Source of the DNA: Merdibacter sp965119685
Lineage (GTDB): Bacteria > Bacillota_I > Bacilli_A > Erysipelotrichales > Erysipelotrichaceae
DNA: 64,000 bases
Assembly: GCA_965119685.1 (NCBI GenBank)
Contig: OZ221971.1
Location: forward strand, 1,612,001-1,676,000
Direction: 5' to 3'
In this document: in pieces, positions 41,771-50,525 of the stretch
How positions within the stretch are numbered: position 1 is the first letter of the stretch
How the letters are laid out: each line of letters starts with the position of its first letter
Made by a program: the position numbers and the translations under genes
The notes under the pieces: model-generated
What the model was told of the DNA's origin: nothing
Seen by the model: the letters and a program-made list of their open reading frames with translations, nothing else
Database searches by the model: none

Positions 41771-43129
41771 ATGGAAATCAATGATTTACGCAAACGCAGT
41801 GCCGCATTGGCCGCACTGGAAGGATTTCGTGATCTGACACCGATTCAGAAGCAAGTGATCCCTTTGGCGATGAAGGGAAGAGATATCATCGGCATCTCCG
41901 ATACCGGAACCGGCAAAACACACGCCTTTTTGATGCCGATCTTAGAGATGGTAAATGCAGAGAAACAGGAAGTGCAGGCGGTGATCACCGCGCCGACCCG
42001 CGAGCTAGCCGTGCAGATTTATCAGCGGGCGCAGCTGCTGTGCAAGGTGGAGGAGAAGCTCGTTATTCGCCTGATCAGCGGCGGCAAGGAAAAAAGCCGC
42101 ATGAACGAGCAGCTGAAATGTCAGCCGCATATCGTCATCGGTACGCCGGGACGCATCCGTGATCTGTTTTTAAACGATCAGACGCTGCGCTGTGACACGG
42201 CGAAGATCTTCGTTGTCGATGAAGCGGACATGACGCTGGAATTCGGCTTTTTGGAAGATGTGGACCAGATTGCCGGCCGTATGGGCAGCGAGCTGCAAAT
42301 GATGAGCTTCAGCGCGACGATCCCTAACGGCTTAAAACCGTTTTTGCGCAAATATATGAAGCATCCCGAGGTGGTGCAGATCGAAGAGGCGGCGAAGTTC
42401 CAGCCGCAAATCCGCCACGTGCTGGTGCCATGCCGCCACAAGAGCTATCCCCAGAAGCTGATGGAGGTACTTGAGGGCATTCAGCCTTATGTCTGCTTGA
42501 TCTTCGCCAACACGCGCACACTCGCAAACGAGACGGCGACGCTCATGCGGGCAGCGGGCTATGGCGTGGTGGAGCTGCACGGGGATTTGACCGCCCGGGA
42601 GCGAATGCGCGCTCTCAAGGAGTTGCAGCAGCAGAGCAAGAGCTATGTCGTGGCGACGGATATCGCCGCCCGCGGCATCGATATTGAAGGGATTACGCAT
42701 GTCATCTCGCTGGGATTTCCCAAGGAGTTGGATTTTTACATCCACCGCAGCGGACGCACCGGCCGTGCCGGACGTGAGGGCACCTGTTATGCGCTGTATC
42801 GCGCGGAGGATGATGCGGCGATCCGCACGTTAGAAAAAAACGGGATTCACTTTGCACATTGCAACGTGCGCGGCGGGGAGTGGACGACGCTCAAGGATCT
42901 GCACGCGCCGCGGGTGAAAAAAAGCGATCCTTTAGAGCAGGAGATCAGCAAGATCGTTAAAAAGAAAAAGACCAAGGTAAAACCGAACTATAAGAAAAAA
43001 CAGAAGCAGCAAATCGACACGCTGCGGCGGCGGGCACGCCGGGAGATGATCCGCGAGGACATCCGCCGTCAGCAAAAAGAGCGCGCCAAGGAGAAGATGC
43101 GGCAAAAGCGTGAGGAGGAAGTACAATGA
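41771..43129 (+). CDS. DEAD-box RNA helicase
   Basis: The protein has 452 residues. It is an ATP-dependent RNA helicase. Motifs in order are Q (LTPIQKQVIPLA), I (SDTGTGKT), Ia (APTRELAVQI), II (VDEADM), III (SAT), V (TDIAARGIDIE) and VI (HRSGRTGRAG). The last 75 residues are very rich in Lys and Arg and probably bind RNA. It could act in ribosome assembly or mRNA decay; the CshA/CshB subtype is not resolved. AAGGAGG precedes the ATG. It overlaps nfo by four bases. Confidence 0.92.
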   Translation: MEINDLRKRSAALAALEGFRDLTPIQKQVIPLAMKGRDIIGISDTGTGKTHAFLMPILEMVNAEKQEVQAVITAPTRELAVQIYQRAQLLCKVEEKLVIRLISGGKEKSRMNEQLKCQPHIVIGTPGRIRDLFLNDQTLRCDTAKIFVVDEADMTLEFGFLEDVDQIAGRMGSELQMMSFSATIPNGLKPFLRKYMKHPEVVQIEEAAKFQPQIRHVLVPCRHKSYPQKLMEVLEGIQPYVCLIFANTRTLANETATLMRAAGYGVVELHGDLTARERMRALKELQQQSKSYVVATDIAARGIDIEGITHVISLGFPKELDFYIHRSGRTGRAGREGTCYALYRAEDDAAIRTLEKNGIHFAHCNVRGGEWTTLKDLHAPRVKKSDPLEQEISKIVKKKKTKVKPNYKKKQKQQIDTLRRRARREMIREDIRRQQKERAKEKMRQKREEEVQ

Positions 43130-44010
43130 TCATCGGCTCACATGTTTCCATGTCCGCACCGAACTATCTGTTGCAGGCGATGCAGGAAGCGCACAGCTAT
43201 CAGGCCAACGCCTGCATGATCTATACCGGCGCTCCTCAAAACACCAAGCGGATTGCCGTGGAAAAGCTGAAAGCGCAGGAGGCGGCCGCCTATAGCGAAG
43301 CGCATGAGCTGCCATTGTCGCATGTGATCGTCCATGCGCCTTATATCATCAATTTAGGCAACACGCTGAATTTAAATACCTATGAGCTCGGCGTGGATTT
43401 CTTAACGCAGGAGCTGGAGCGGGTGCGTCAGATCGGCGCAAAGGTGCTCGTGCTGCATCCCGGAGCGCATGTGAAAGCAGGCGAGGAAGCGGGATTGGCA
43501 CAGATTGTCAAAGGCTTGGATGCGGCGATGGAGGGGATGGACACCTCGATTACGATCGCCTTGGAGACGATGGCGGGCAAGGGAAGTGAGCTGGGATATC
43601 GCTTTGAACAGCTGGCTTATCTGATTTCCCATGCGAAGCATAGCGAACAGCTGGGCGTGTGTATGGATACCTGTCATCTGCACGATGCTGGCTATGATGT
43701 GAATGACATCGACGCGCTGTTAGAGGAGTTTGACCGCATCATCGGATTGCGGCGGCTGTGCTGTGTACACGTCAACGATTCTAAGAATGAACGCGGCGCG
43801 CGTAAAGACCGCCACGCGAACATCGGCTTTGGCTGCATCGGCTTTGAAGCGCTGAACGCCGTTGTTCACCATCCGCGCCTGGAGAACGTCGTAAAAATCT
43901 TGGAGACACCTTATGTCGAGGGGCATGCGCCTTACCGCCATGAGATTGCCATGCTGAAAGCGGGATGTTTTGACAGCGCGCTGTTAGAGAAGGTCAAGGA
44001 GGGTGCGTAA
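43126..44010 (+). CDS. nfo: Endonuclease IV (AP endonuclease)
   Basis: The protein has 294 residues. It cleaves abasic sites in base-excision repair. The TIM-barrel metal-binding motifs are GSHVSMS, HAPYIINLG, LVLHPGAH, ALETMAGKGSELG, CMDTCHLHDAGYD and HVNDSKNERGARKDRHANIG. Its length is that of the family. It is translationally coupled to the helicase gene. Confidence 0.96.
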   Translation: MIIGSHVSMSAPNYLLQAMQEAHSYQANACMIYTGAPQNTKRIAVEKLKAQEAAAYSEAHELPLSHVIVHAPYIINLGNTLNLNTYELGVDFLTQELERVRQIGAKVLVLHPGAHVKAGEEAGLAQIVKGLDAAMEGMDTSITIALETMAGKGSELGYRFEQLAYLISHAKHSEQLGVCMDTCHLHDAGYDVNDIDALLEEFDRIIGLRRLCCVHVNDSKNERGARKDRHANIGFGCIGFEALNAVVHHPRLENVVKILETPYVEGHAPYRHEIAMLKAGCFDSALLEKVKEGA

Positions 44011-44011
44011 C

Positions 44012-44689
44012 ATGAAAAAATTATTTGCTTGTCTGTGTGCGGGTTTCCTGCTGTGCGCATGCAGCAGTGAACCGATGCTGTTGCAGCTGGAGGACGTACA
44101 GGAGGGCGATACGCTTGCGATCATCGAAACAAACATGGGCGATATCACCGTTCGCCTGTTTCCCGAGGAAGCGCCTAAAGCGGTCGAAAATTTTACGACC
44201 CATGCGAAAGAAGGGTATTATGACGGCTTAACCTTTCATCGGGTCATCAACGGGTTCATGATCCAAGGCGGCGACCCAAACGGCGATGGCAGCGGCGGCG
44301 AGAGCATCTGGGGCGAACCATTTGCGGATGAGTTCAGCGATCGTCTTTACAATTTCAACGGTGCGCTGAGCATGGCGAACGCCGGAGCAAATACCAACGG
44401 TTCTCAGTTTTTCATCGTCCAGCAGCAGGATGGCTCGCAATACGGAGATGAGATGATGGAGACGAATTATGATTATCCTGACAATGTGGTCAAGCAGTAT
44501 CAAAGCGTCGGCGGCACTCCATGGTTAGACGGCGCGCATACGGTGTTTGGACAGGTGGTAGAGGGCATGGATGTGGTGAATGCCATCGCCTCCGTGCGCG
44601 TAGATGAAAACGATCGTCCCCTCGAGGACGTCGTCATCCGCACCATCCACATCGAAACAGTCGAGACGGCAGACGCTCAGCATGCCTAG
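44012..44689 (+). CDS. Lipoprotein peptidyl-prolyl cis-trans isomerase (cyclophilin type)
   Basis: The protein has 225 residues. A signal peptide ends in the lipobox LCAC (lipidated Cys17), so it is anchored outside the membrane. The cyclophilin domain has FHRVINGFMIQGGDP, the loop GALSMANAGANTNGSQFFI and HTVFGQVVEGMDVV. Such enzymes help secreted proteins fold. The ATG at 44012 is used because the alternative GTG three codons earlier disrupts the signal peptide start. Confidence 0.92.
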   Translation: MKKLFACLCAGFLLCACSSEPMLLQLEDVQEGDTLAIIETNMGDITVRLFPEEAPKAVENFTTHAKEGYYDGLTFHRVINGFMIQGGDPNGDGSGGESIWGEPFADEFSDRLYNFNGALSMANAGANTNGSQFFIVQQQDGSQYGDEMMETNYDYPDNVVKQYQSVGGTPWLDGAHTVFGQVVEGMDVVNAIASVRVDENDRPLEDVVIRTIHIETVETADAQHA

Positions 44690-44750
44690 AAGATAGCAGC
44701 TGACAATGATGCGCGAACGCATAGAAAGCGCAAGCACATGGGATACAATG

Positions 44751-44804
44751 AAAAAACAGAGACGCCCTGTCAAAAATAGGATTTGCAGGATCTCTGTTTT
44801 TTTG
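44751..44804. terminator. Bidirectional terminator between the cyclophilin gene and ispG
   Basis: AAAAAACAGAGA pairs with TCTCTGTTTTTTT, with inner CCTG/CAGG. A and T runs on both sides serve the two converging genes. Confidence 0.88.
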
Positions 44805-44816
44805 TATGAGCGCCAA

Positions 44817-45881
44817 TTAGCTCTTATGTGGTTCAAAAGCGATAATTTCCTCTTTTAAGCGCTCGACAATGCGCTCCTGCGGCAGCTTTTCGATGATCTC
44901 ACCGCGGCGGATCAACAAGCCTTCGCGTCTTCCCCCGGCGATGGCAATATCCGCATGCTTCGCTTCTCCCGGACCGTTGACGACACATCCCATGATCGCG
45001 ACTGTCACATCCTTGTTCACCGTTGCCAAAAACGCTTCGATTTCATTGACGACGGGCTGCATGTCCCATGCCGTTCGCCCGCAAGTCGGACAGGCGATGA
45101 GGTTAGGCACATGATCGATCAGCCGGCAGCACTTTAGCAGCTGGCGAACGATCGGCAATTCGCTGCAAGGGTCACCGTTGACACTGATGCGAATCGTATC
45201 ACCGATGCCTTCATTCAGCAAGGTTCCCAGCGCCATCGAGCTTTTGACAGCGCTGGCCATCTGCGTGCCGGCCTCCGTCACTCCCAAATGCAGGGGATAT
45301 GGAAATGTCTGCGCGGCTAAACGGTAGGCGTCGATGCAAAGCAGGGGATCGCTGGACTTAAAAGAAAGCACGATGTCGTGAAAATCCATGGATTCTAAAA
45401 TTTCCACGTGCCGGATAGCGCTCTCTATCATGCCCTGTGCAACGGGACGTCCGTATTTTTCGTGAATATCCTTTTCCAGAGAACCGCTGTTGATACCGAT
45501 GCGGATGGGGATGCCATGGCGTTTGCAGGCATCGACAACAGCCTCTACATTTTCCCGCTTGCCGATGTTGCCGGGATTTAAACGGATCTTATCGATACCG
45601 GCGTCGATAGCGGCTAATGCCAAGCGATAATCGAAATGGATGTCCGCTACTAACGGAATCTTCGTGTTCGCCTTGATCTCGCTGATGGCGGCGGCGTCCG
45701 CCATATCCATTATTGCCATGCGGACGATCTCACATCCGCCCGCCTCTAATTGGCGTATCTGCGCAATTGTCGCCTGCGCGTCTTTGGTCGGGGTATTGCA
45801 CATGGATTGAATGACTACGCGGTTTTGGCCGCCGATCGTCACATCGCCGACGCGAATCGCGCGTGTTTGTTCTCTTCTCAT
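44817..45881 (-). CDS. ispG: 4-hydroxy-3-methylbut-2-en-1-yl diphosphate synthase
   Basis: The protein has 354 residues. It converts MEcPP to HMBPP in the MEP pathway using a 4Fe-4S cluster. It has a TIM-barrel N-terminus (VIQSMCNTPTKD, VADIHFDYRLA, IRLNPGNIG). The C-terminal cluster Cys are in ACPTCGRT and MGCVVNGPGEAKHADI. The start at 45881 follows AAGGTGAT. It has its own promoter. Confidence 0.95.
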   Translation of the reverse strand: MRREQTRAIRVGDVTIGGQNRVVIQSMCNTPTKDAQATIAQIRQLEAGGCEIVRMAIMDMADAAAISEIKANTKIPLVADIHFDYRLALAAIDAGIDKIRLNPGNIGKRENVEAVVDACKRHGIPIRIGINSGSLEKDIHEKYGRPVAQGMIESAIRHVEILESMDFHDIVLSFKSSDPLLCIDAYRLAAQTFPYPLHLGVTEAGTQMASAVKSSMALGTLLNEGIGDTIRISVNGDPCSELPIVRQLLKCCRLIDHVPNLIACPTCGRTAWDMQPVVNEIEAFLATVNKDVTVAIMGCVVNGPGEAKHADIAIAGGRREGLLIRRGEIIEKLPQERIVERLKEEIIAFEPHKS

Positions 45882-45900
45882 ATCGATCACCTTCTCTCTC

Positions 45901-45929
45901 ATTATAAACAAAACATCCTTGCTTGACAA
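45901..45929 (-). promoter_or_regulatory. Promoter of ispG
   Basis: On the minus strand TTGTCA (45929-45924), a 17-base spacer and TATAAT (45906-45901). Confidence 0.8.
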
Positions 45930-45935
45930 TGGGAT

Positions 45936-45960
45936 CGTTTAGGTGAACAACAGCTGATTT
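45936..45960 (+). repeat. 25-bp direct repeat, unit 1
   Basis: The core GTTTAGGTGAAC is followed by A and ACAGCTGATTT. The unit is repeated at 46050-46074 with one mismatch, 114 bases downstream. Its function is unknown; see findings. Confidence 0.85.
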
Positions 45961-46049
45961 GTAGGATTACAATACATGTGTTATGACAGAATACATAAAA
46001 AGCAATCACCCCGTTTCTATGTTATGGTTTTGAACGATAAACCTACAAC

Positions 46050-46074
46050 CGTTTAGGTGAACGACAGCTGATTT
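46050..46074 (+). repeat. 25-bp direct repeat, unit 2
   Basis: Matches 45936-45960 at 24 of 25 positions. It lies 48 bases before the TATAAT (46122-46127) upstream of the PBP gene. Confidence 0.85.
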
Positions 46075-46121
46075 CTCTGCCTTTTTCATCGGTTCACTGG
46101 CTTTTCACTGCTGTTTTGTAT

Positions 46122-46127
46122 TATAAT
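46122..46127 (+). promoter_or_regulatory. -10 element upstream of the PBP gene
   Basis: TATAAT lies 21 bases before the start codon. No convincing -35 hexamer is seen at 16-18 bases. Confidence 0.45.
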
Positions 46128-46148
46128 GGTACGCAGGGTGATGCAGCT

Positions 46149-48260
46149 ATGATTCCAAATCCTTTTCGCAAGTTTGACTTAGATAAAATGCGGCGATCCA
46201 GCGATCAGCTGAATCAGACGATGGACTATGCCAACGAGGTGTCGAAGCGTCTGATTATTTTCGCTGTCATCATCTGCATCCTGTTTGCCACGGTGTTTGT
46301 GCGCCTGTTTCAGATTCAGGTGCTCAGCCATGAAGAATATACCGCAAAGATGGAGGCTTACAATACGACGACGCAGTCCTCATCCACCCCGCGCGGTCAG
46401 ATCTATGATCGAAACGGCAATGTGATCGCGGCGACGGTCGTCTCCCACAATATCATTTACACGCAACCCGAATCGATTACAACAAGTCAGCGCTGGGAGT
46501 TGGCTCAACGCTTTGCGGCGGGCTTTGACGTTGACAAAAACGAACTGACCAGTGCTCAGCGTAAGGATCTTTATATCTTCTTGCATACGCTGCTCGATCC
46601 ACAGGATGACGGGTATGCCTGCAACGATCTGCTCAGTGAGGAAGAGCTAAGCGCGTATCTCAGCGGCGCTTGGGGTGAAGAAGCGGAATCACGGCGCACA
46701 GAGCTGCTGTATGAACGCATCAGCGAGGAGATGCTGGAAAAGACGCTCACAGATGGCGAGGAGGCAGGCTATGTCGTCTATTCGCGCATGGTGAACGGCA
46801 CCAGCGGTCAAAGCAAGACGATCTTAGAAGATGTAGATGATGACACGGTGGCGTATCTGGTGGAGCACAAAAGTGAATTTCCGGGTTTTGATGTCGATCT
46901 GGGGTCATGGAAACGTGAGTATCCTTACGGAGACACGCTGCGCGATGTGTTAGGCAATGTGACGACGAGCACACAGGGAGTTCCCGCAGAGCTTTCCGAT
47001 TATTATCAGGCGTTAGGCTATCCGTTGAACGCACGTGTCGGCAGCTCCGGCTTAGAATATCAATACGAAGGACTGCTGAGCGGAACGCGCAAACTCTCCA
47101 GCGTTGACTATGACGAGGAAGGCAATGCGATCATCAGCGATGACTCCTCCGGAAGAAAGGGCTATGACATCTATCTGACAATCGACATCGAGCTGCAGCA
47201 GCGTCTGGATGAAATCGTTAAGGAGACGCTGGAGGATGCGGCTGACAATCCATATCGTCAGGATTTCACAACGCTGTTTGTGTGTCTCATGAATCCTAAA
47301 ACCGGTGAAATCTATGCGATGAGCGGTTATCAGCGGAATAAAGAAACTGATAAGGTAACTCCCTTTGCCAGCGGCAACTATCTGAGTTATACCAATCCCG
47401 GATCGATCGTTAAGGGTGCAACGCTGTATATGGGGCTCAACGAGGGCGTCGTAGAGCCGGGAGAGATCATCAATGACGCGCCGATGCACATTCAGGGAAC
47501 GCCGGTGAAGGCCAGCTATCAAAATTACGGTCCGGTGAATGATGTGAAGGCGCTGGAGGTCTCCAGTAACGTCTACATGTTCCATATCGCCATTCGTCTG
47601 GCCGGGGGCACTTATGAGCCGTATCAGTCACTTGGCATCGCCGATCCGGCGTCTACGTTCACATTGATGCGCCAGTATTATTCGATGTTTGGGTTGGGCA
47701 ATGTTACCGGTTTGGATGTGCCAAACGAGGTCGGCGGCTATGTCGGTTATTCCACTGAGGTCGGTAAACTGCTCGACTTTGCGATCGGTCAGTATGATAT
47801 GTATACGCCGATACAGATCCTGCAATATGTCTCCACACTTGCCAATGACGGTACGACGCTGAAACCGCATCTGTTCAGCTATGCGACCGAGGTCAACTCC
47901 ACAAATGTGGTGGCCTCTTATCAAAATCAGGTAGTGTCCACCTTACAGGGCAATGTGAGTTATCTGGAACGGGTGCAGGAGGGCTTTCGTGCCTGTGTCA
48001 CCTCTGGCAACTGCGGTTCCTCGATCAAAAGCGCATCACAGGCGATTGCCGCAAAGACCGGTACGGCGGAGGTCGGTGAATCGACCAGCACCGCGCTGAT
48101 CGGCTATGGTCCTTATGATGACCCGAATATGGCGTTTGCCTGCATTGCGCCGACTTCCTCGGATACGGGCAGCAACCTGCAAAGCAACGTCTGCTCGACG
48201 CAGGTGATGGGGCCGGTGTTGGACAAGTATTTCTCCATCATGGAAGGGAAAGAAGACTGA
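46149..48260 (+). CDS. Class B penicillin-binding protein (PBP2-type transpeptidase)
   Basis: The protein has 703 residues. It cross-links peptidoglycan at the outer membrane face. It has an N-terminal cytoplasmic part, one membrane helix (about 34-56, LIIFAVIICILFATVFVRLF), a dimerisation domain starting PRGQIYDRNGNVIA, and a transpeptidase domain. The active-site motifs are SIVK (Ser near 419), SSN and KTGTAE. AGGGTGATG precedes the ATG. An elongation (PbpA-like) role is likely but not proven. Two 25-bp repeats lie upstream. Confidence 0.92.
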   Translation: MIPNPFRKFDLDKMRRSSDQLNQTMDYANEVSKRLIIFAVIICILFATVFVRLFQIQVLSHEEYTAKMEAYNTTTQSSSTPRGQIYDRNGNVIAATVVSHNIIYTQPESITTSQRWELAQRFAAGFDVDKNELTSAQRKDLYIFLHTLLDPQDDGYACNDLLSEEELSAYLSGAWGEEAESRRTELLYERISEEMLEKTLTDGEEAGYVVYSRMVNGTSGQSKTILEDVDDDTVAYLVEHKSEFPGFDVDLGSWKREYPYGDTLRDVLGNVTTSTQGVPAELSDYYQALGYPLNARVGSSGLEYQYEGLLSGTRKLSSVDYDEEGNAIISDDSSGRKGYDIYLTIDIELQQRLDEIVKETLEDAADNPYRQDFTTLFVCLMNPKTGEIYAMSGYQRNKETDKVTPFASGNYLSYTNPGSIVKGATLYMGLNEGVVEPGEIINDAPMHIQGTPVKASYQNYGPVNDVKALEVSSNVYMFHIAIRLAGGTYEPYQSLGIADPASTFTLMRQYYSMFGLGNVTGLDVPNEVGGYVGYSTEVGKLLDFAIGQYDMYTPIQILQYVSTLANDGTTLKPHLFSYATEVNSTNVVASYQNQVVSTLQGNVSYLERVQEGFRACVTSGNCGSSIKSASQAIAAKTGTAEVGESTSTALIGYGPYDDPNMAFACIAPTSSDTGSNLQSNVCSTQVMGPVLDKYFSIMEGKED

Positions 48261-48386
48261 CGCGCATCACAGAGTGTCAGGACACTGGTAATCGAGAAAG
48301 GCGCATGGTTTATGATGAACGGCTGCGCATGAATGAAAAAACGGGTGTGCTTCCTTTCCTTCCTTGCGTAAGATTGTGAAAAAGAG

Positions 48387-48416
48387 TTGGCATTTTTACT
48401 CGTAGTATGCTATAAT
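48387..48416 (+). promoter_or_regulatory. Promoter of rpmG
   Basis: TTGGCA (48387-48392), an 18-base spacer and TATAAT (48411-48416). Confidence 0.75.
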
Positions 48417-48446
48417 TTAGCGGCATAGAGTGTGAGGAGGTACAAA

Positions 48447-48596
48447 ATGAGAGATCGAATTACTTTCAAATGTGCTGAGTGTGGAGAAGAAAACTACATC
48501 GGTACACGAAATAAACGGAAACATCCGGAACGTATGACCATTGCAAAATACTGTCCGCGCTGCAACAAAAAAACCGAGCATAAGGAGAAAAAATAA
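48447..48596 (+). CDS. rpmG: 50S ribosomal protein L33
   Basis: The protein has 49 residues. It begins MRDRITFKCAECGEENY and carries two Cys pairs (CAEC and CPRC), so this is the zinc-binding form of L33. TGAGGAGG precedes the ATG. The gene has its own promoter and is followed by a weak hairpin with a T run (48597-48624). Confidence 0.96.
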   Translation: MRDRITFKCAECGEENYIGTRNKRKHPERMTIAKYCPRCNKKTEHKEKK

Positions 48597-48625
48597 GAAG
48601 GGCCCATCTGCGGTCTTTTTTATTC
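48597..48625 (+). terminator. Possible terminator of rpmG
   Basis: A short imperfect stem (GGCC with GGTC) is followed by TTTTTTATT. Confidence 0.45.
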
Positions 48626-48635
48626 GTAACTGCGT

Positions 48636-49253
48636 ATGATAAAGGTAGAATCATTTGAACTGGGCTTGATTATTCAGGCAAACTGCTATGTCGTCAGCAA
48701 GGATGGGCATGCGCTGATCATCGATCCGGGTTCCAAGGGCAGAGGCGTCACAAAAGCTATCGAGGAACAAGGGCTGATCGTGGATGCCGTCGTTTTGACG
48801 CACGGACACTTCGATCATTGTGCCGGGGCGGATCACTTCGTCAGCGAATATCATTGCCCTTTGTATATCCATCCTGCGGATGCGGCGATGCTGAAAGATC
48901 CAAAGCTGAATTTTTCCGCTGATTTCGCACCGCTCATCGTCAAGAGCAAACCGCTGTTATTGCAAAGGGGCGTTCAGCAGATCGCTGGTTTTTCACTGGA
49001 GGTTGTCGATGCGCCGGGACACAGCGAGGGAAGCTGTCTTTTGCTTATGGAGGATTTGATGTTTTGCGGAGACGTGCTGTTTCAAGGCAGTATCGGCCGT
49101 ACGGATCTGATCGGCGGCAGCAATACGAAGATGGTACAGACACTGCGCATGATCAAGCAGCTGCCTAAGGATTACATCGTATATCCGGGGCATGGGCCGA
49201 TGACGAAGCTCAGCGAGGAAATCAAGTATAATTATTATCTGCAATCGGTATAG
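48636..49253 (+). CDS. MBL-fold metallohydrolase (glyoxalase II-like)
   Basis: The protein has 205 residues of the metallo-beta-lactamase superfamily. Metal ligands are in THGHFDHCAG, DAPGHSEGS, MFCGDVLF and PGHGP. It is closest to YqgX/GloB-type cytoplasmic hydrolases that act on thioesters; the substrate is unknown. In Firmicutes such genes often precede the comG operon, as here. The RBS is weak. Confidence 0.88.
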   Translation: MIKVESFELGLIIQANCYVVSKDGHALIIDPGSKGRGVTKAIEEQGLIVDAVVLTHGHFDHCAGADHFVSEYHCPLYIHPADAAMLKDPKLNFSADFAPLIVKSKPLLLQRGVQQIAGFSLEVVDAPGHSEGSCLLLMEDLMFCGDVLFQGSIGRTDLIGGSNTKMVQTLRMIKQLPKDYIVYPGHGPMTKLSEEIKYNYYLQSV

Positions 49254-49271
49254 CCGTATAGGAGTGTTACA

Positions 49272-49334
49272 GACACCGGGAGAAGCGAGCGTACACCCAT
49301 AGTGAACGCATGTTCTTCAAACGGTGTTTTTTTA
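49272..49334 (+). terminator. Terminator between the MBL gene and the comG operon
   Basis: ACACCG (49273-49278) pairs with CGGTGT (49322-49327), with inner GAAG/CTTC and GCGT/ACGC pairing, then seven T. The remaining stretch to 49532 has no clear promoter hexamers. Confidence 0.8.
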
Positions 49335-49532
49335 TGATGCTGCGGTGAGAACGAAGGGAGCGGATAGGAGTAAAGCGCGAAAGAAGCGGCTTCGATCAAA
49401 CGCAGTCGCAAAAAAAGAGGAAGAGAATGATGCTCTATGCAGATTCGATGCATATTCGCAAAAAAAGTTACAGGGATGTTTAGGGAAGCGGGCATATGTT
49501 TTCGTATAGGAGAAGTGCGGGGAGGTGAGCGT

Positions 49533-50525
49533 GTGGAAAAGGAGCTGCAAGCTTTGGTTCATCTGATGATGGCACGCAATGCCAGCGATGCACATTTCGT
49601 CCTGCGCGGGGGACATCTGCATTTTCATTTGCGCTGTTTGGGGGTGATGGATCATCAGGATGACGGTTTGTTCGATGCGCGTCTGTTTCAGTATCTCAAA
49701 TATGCGGCGCATTTGGATTTGGGGGATCTGGCGAGACCGCAGTCAGGCAATCTGTGCCGCACTTATCAAGGGCAGCAGCTGCAATTTCGCTTTTCTCTGC
49801 TTTGTACCAACGAGATGCAGACCGGCGTGCTGCGCTTATTGGATCAGGAGCGCTTTGATTCACTGAAAGACATCTGTCACGATGGGAAGCAGCGCTTACT
49901 CTTGCAGGCGCTGTGTCAGGGAAGAGGGGGCTTGGCGCTATTTTCCGGTCCTACCGGCAGCGGCAAGACGACGACGCTGCACGTATTGCTCAAGCAGGCG
50001 GCGCTTGTCTATCAGCGGCAGGTGATTACGCTGGAAGATCCTATCGAGATTCAAGACGACGCCTATGTACAGCTGCAAATCAACGAACGAAACGGCTTTA
50101 CTTATGAGGTGGGCATCGAGCAGTTGCTGCGCCATGATCCGGATATTCTCATGATCGGGGAAATCCGCAGTGAGAAAACGGCGCAGATGGCGCTGCGTGC
50201 GGCGCTGAGCGGACACAGCGTATTTTCGACGGTGCATGCCAAATCATGTCAGGAGGTGTTTGCGCGCATGGAGGAATTCGGCATCGCAAGCGCACAGCTA
50301 ACCGCTGCGCTGAGCTTTGTCAGCACCCAGCGCTTATTGCGAACACGTGAGGGAAAAGGCAGAGCTTGTTACTATGAAATCCTCTGCGGTGAAGCGCTGA
50401 GCGAGTATTGCCGCACCCGTCAGCTGCCAAAGGGGCATGAAACGATGGATGTGATGATTCAGAAAGCGTATCGGATGGGAGAGATCACAAAGGAGGCGTG
50501 GCAGTATGAATGTGCGCTTGGATGA
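49533..50525 (+). CDS. comGA: Competence pseudopilus assembly ATPase ComGA
   Basis: The protein has 330 residues of the GspE/PilB secretion ATPase family, which powers the DNA-uptake pseudopilus. Walker A is SGPTGSGKTTT, the Asp box is TLEDPIEI, Walker B is DPDILMIGEIRSEKTA, and the His box is AALSGHSVFSTVHAK. The GTG start follows GGGGAGGTGA. The family N-terminal domain is short, as in ComGA. It overlaps comGB by 20 bases. Confidence 0.92.
   Translation: MEKELQALVHLMMARNASDAHFVLRGGHLHFHLRCLGVMDHQDDGLFDARLFQYLKYAAHLDLGDLARPQSGNLCRTYQGQQLQFRFSLLCTNEMQTGVLRLLDQERFDSLKDICHDGKQRLLLQALCQGRGGLALFSGPTGSGKTTTLHVLLKQAALVYQRQVITLEDPIEIQDDAYVQLQINERNGFTYEVGIEQLLRHDPDILMIGEIRSEKTAQMALRAALSGHSVFSTVHAKSCQEVFARMEEFGIASAQLTAALSFVSTQRLLRTREGKGRACYYEILCGEALSEYCRTRQLPKGHETMDVMIQKAYRMGEITKEAWQYECALG

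Noticed and set aside
45936..46074. CRISPR-like repeats
   Set aside because: Only two units 114 bases apart; no array or cas genes anywhere in the window.
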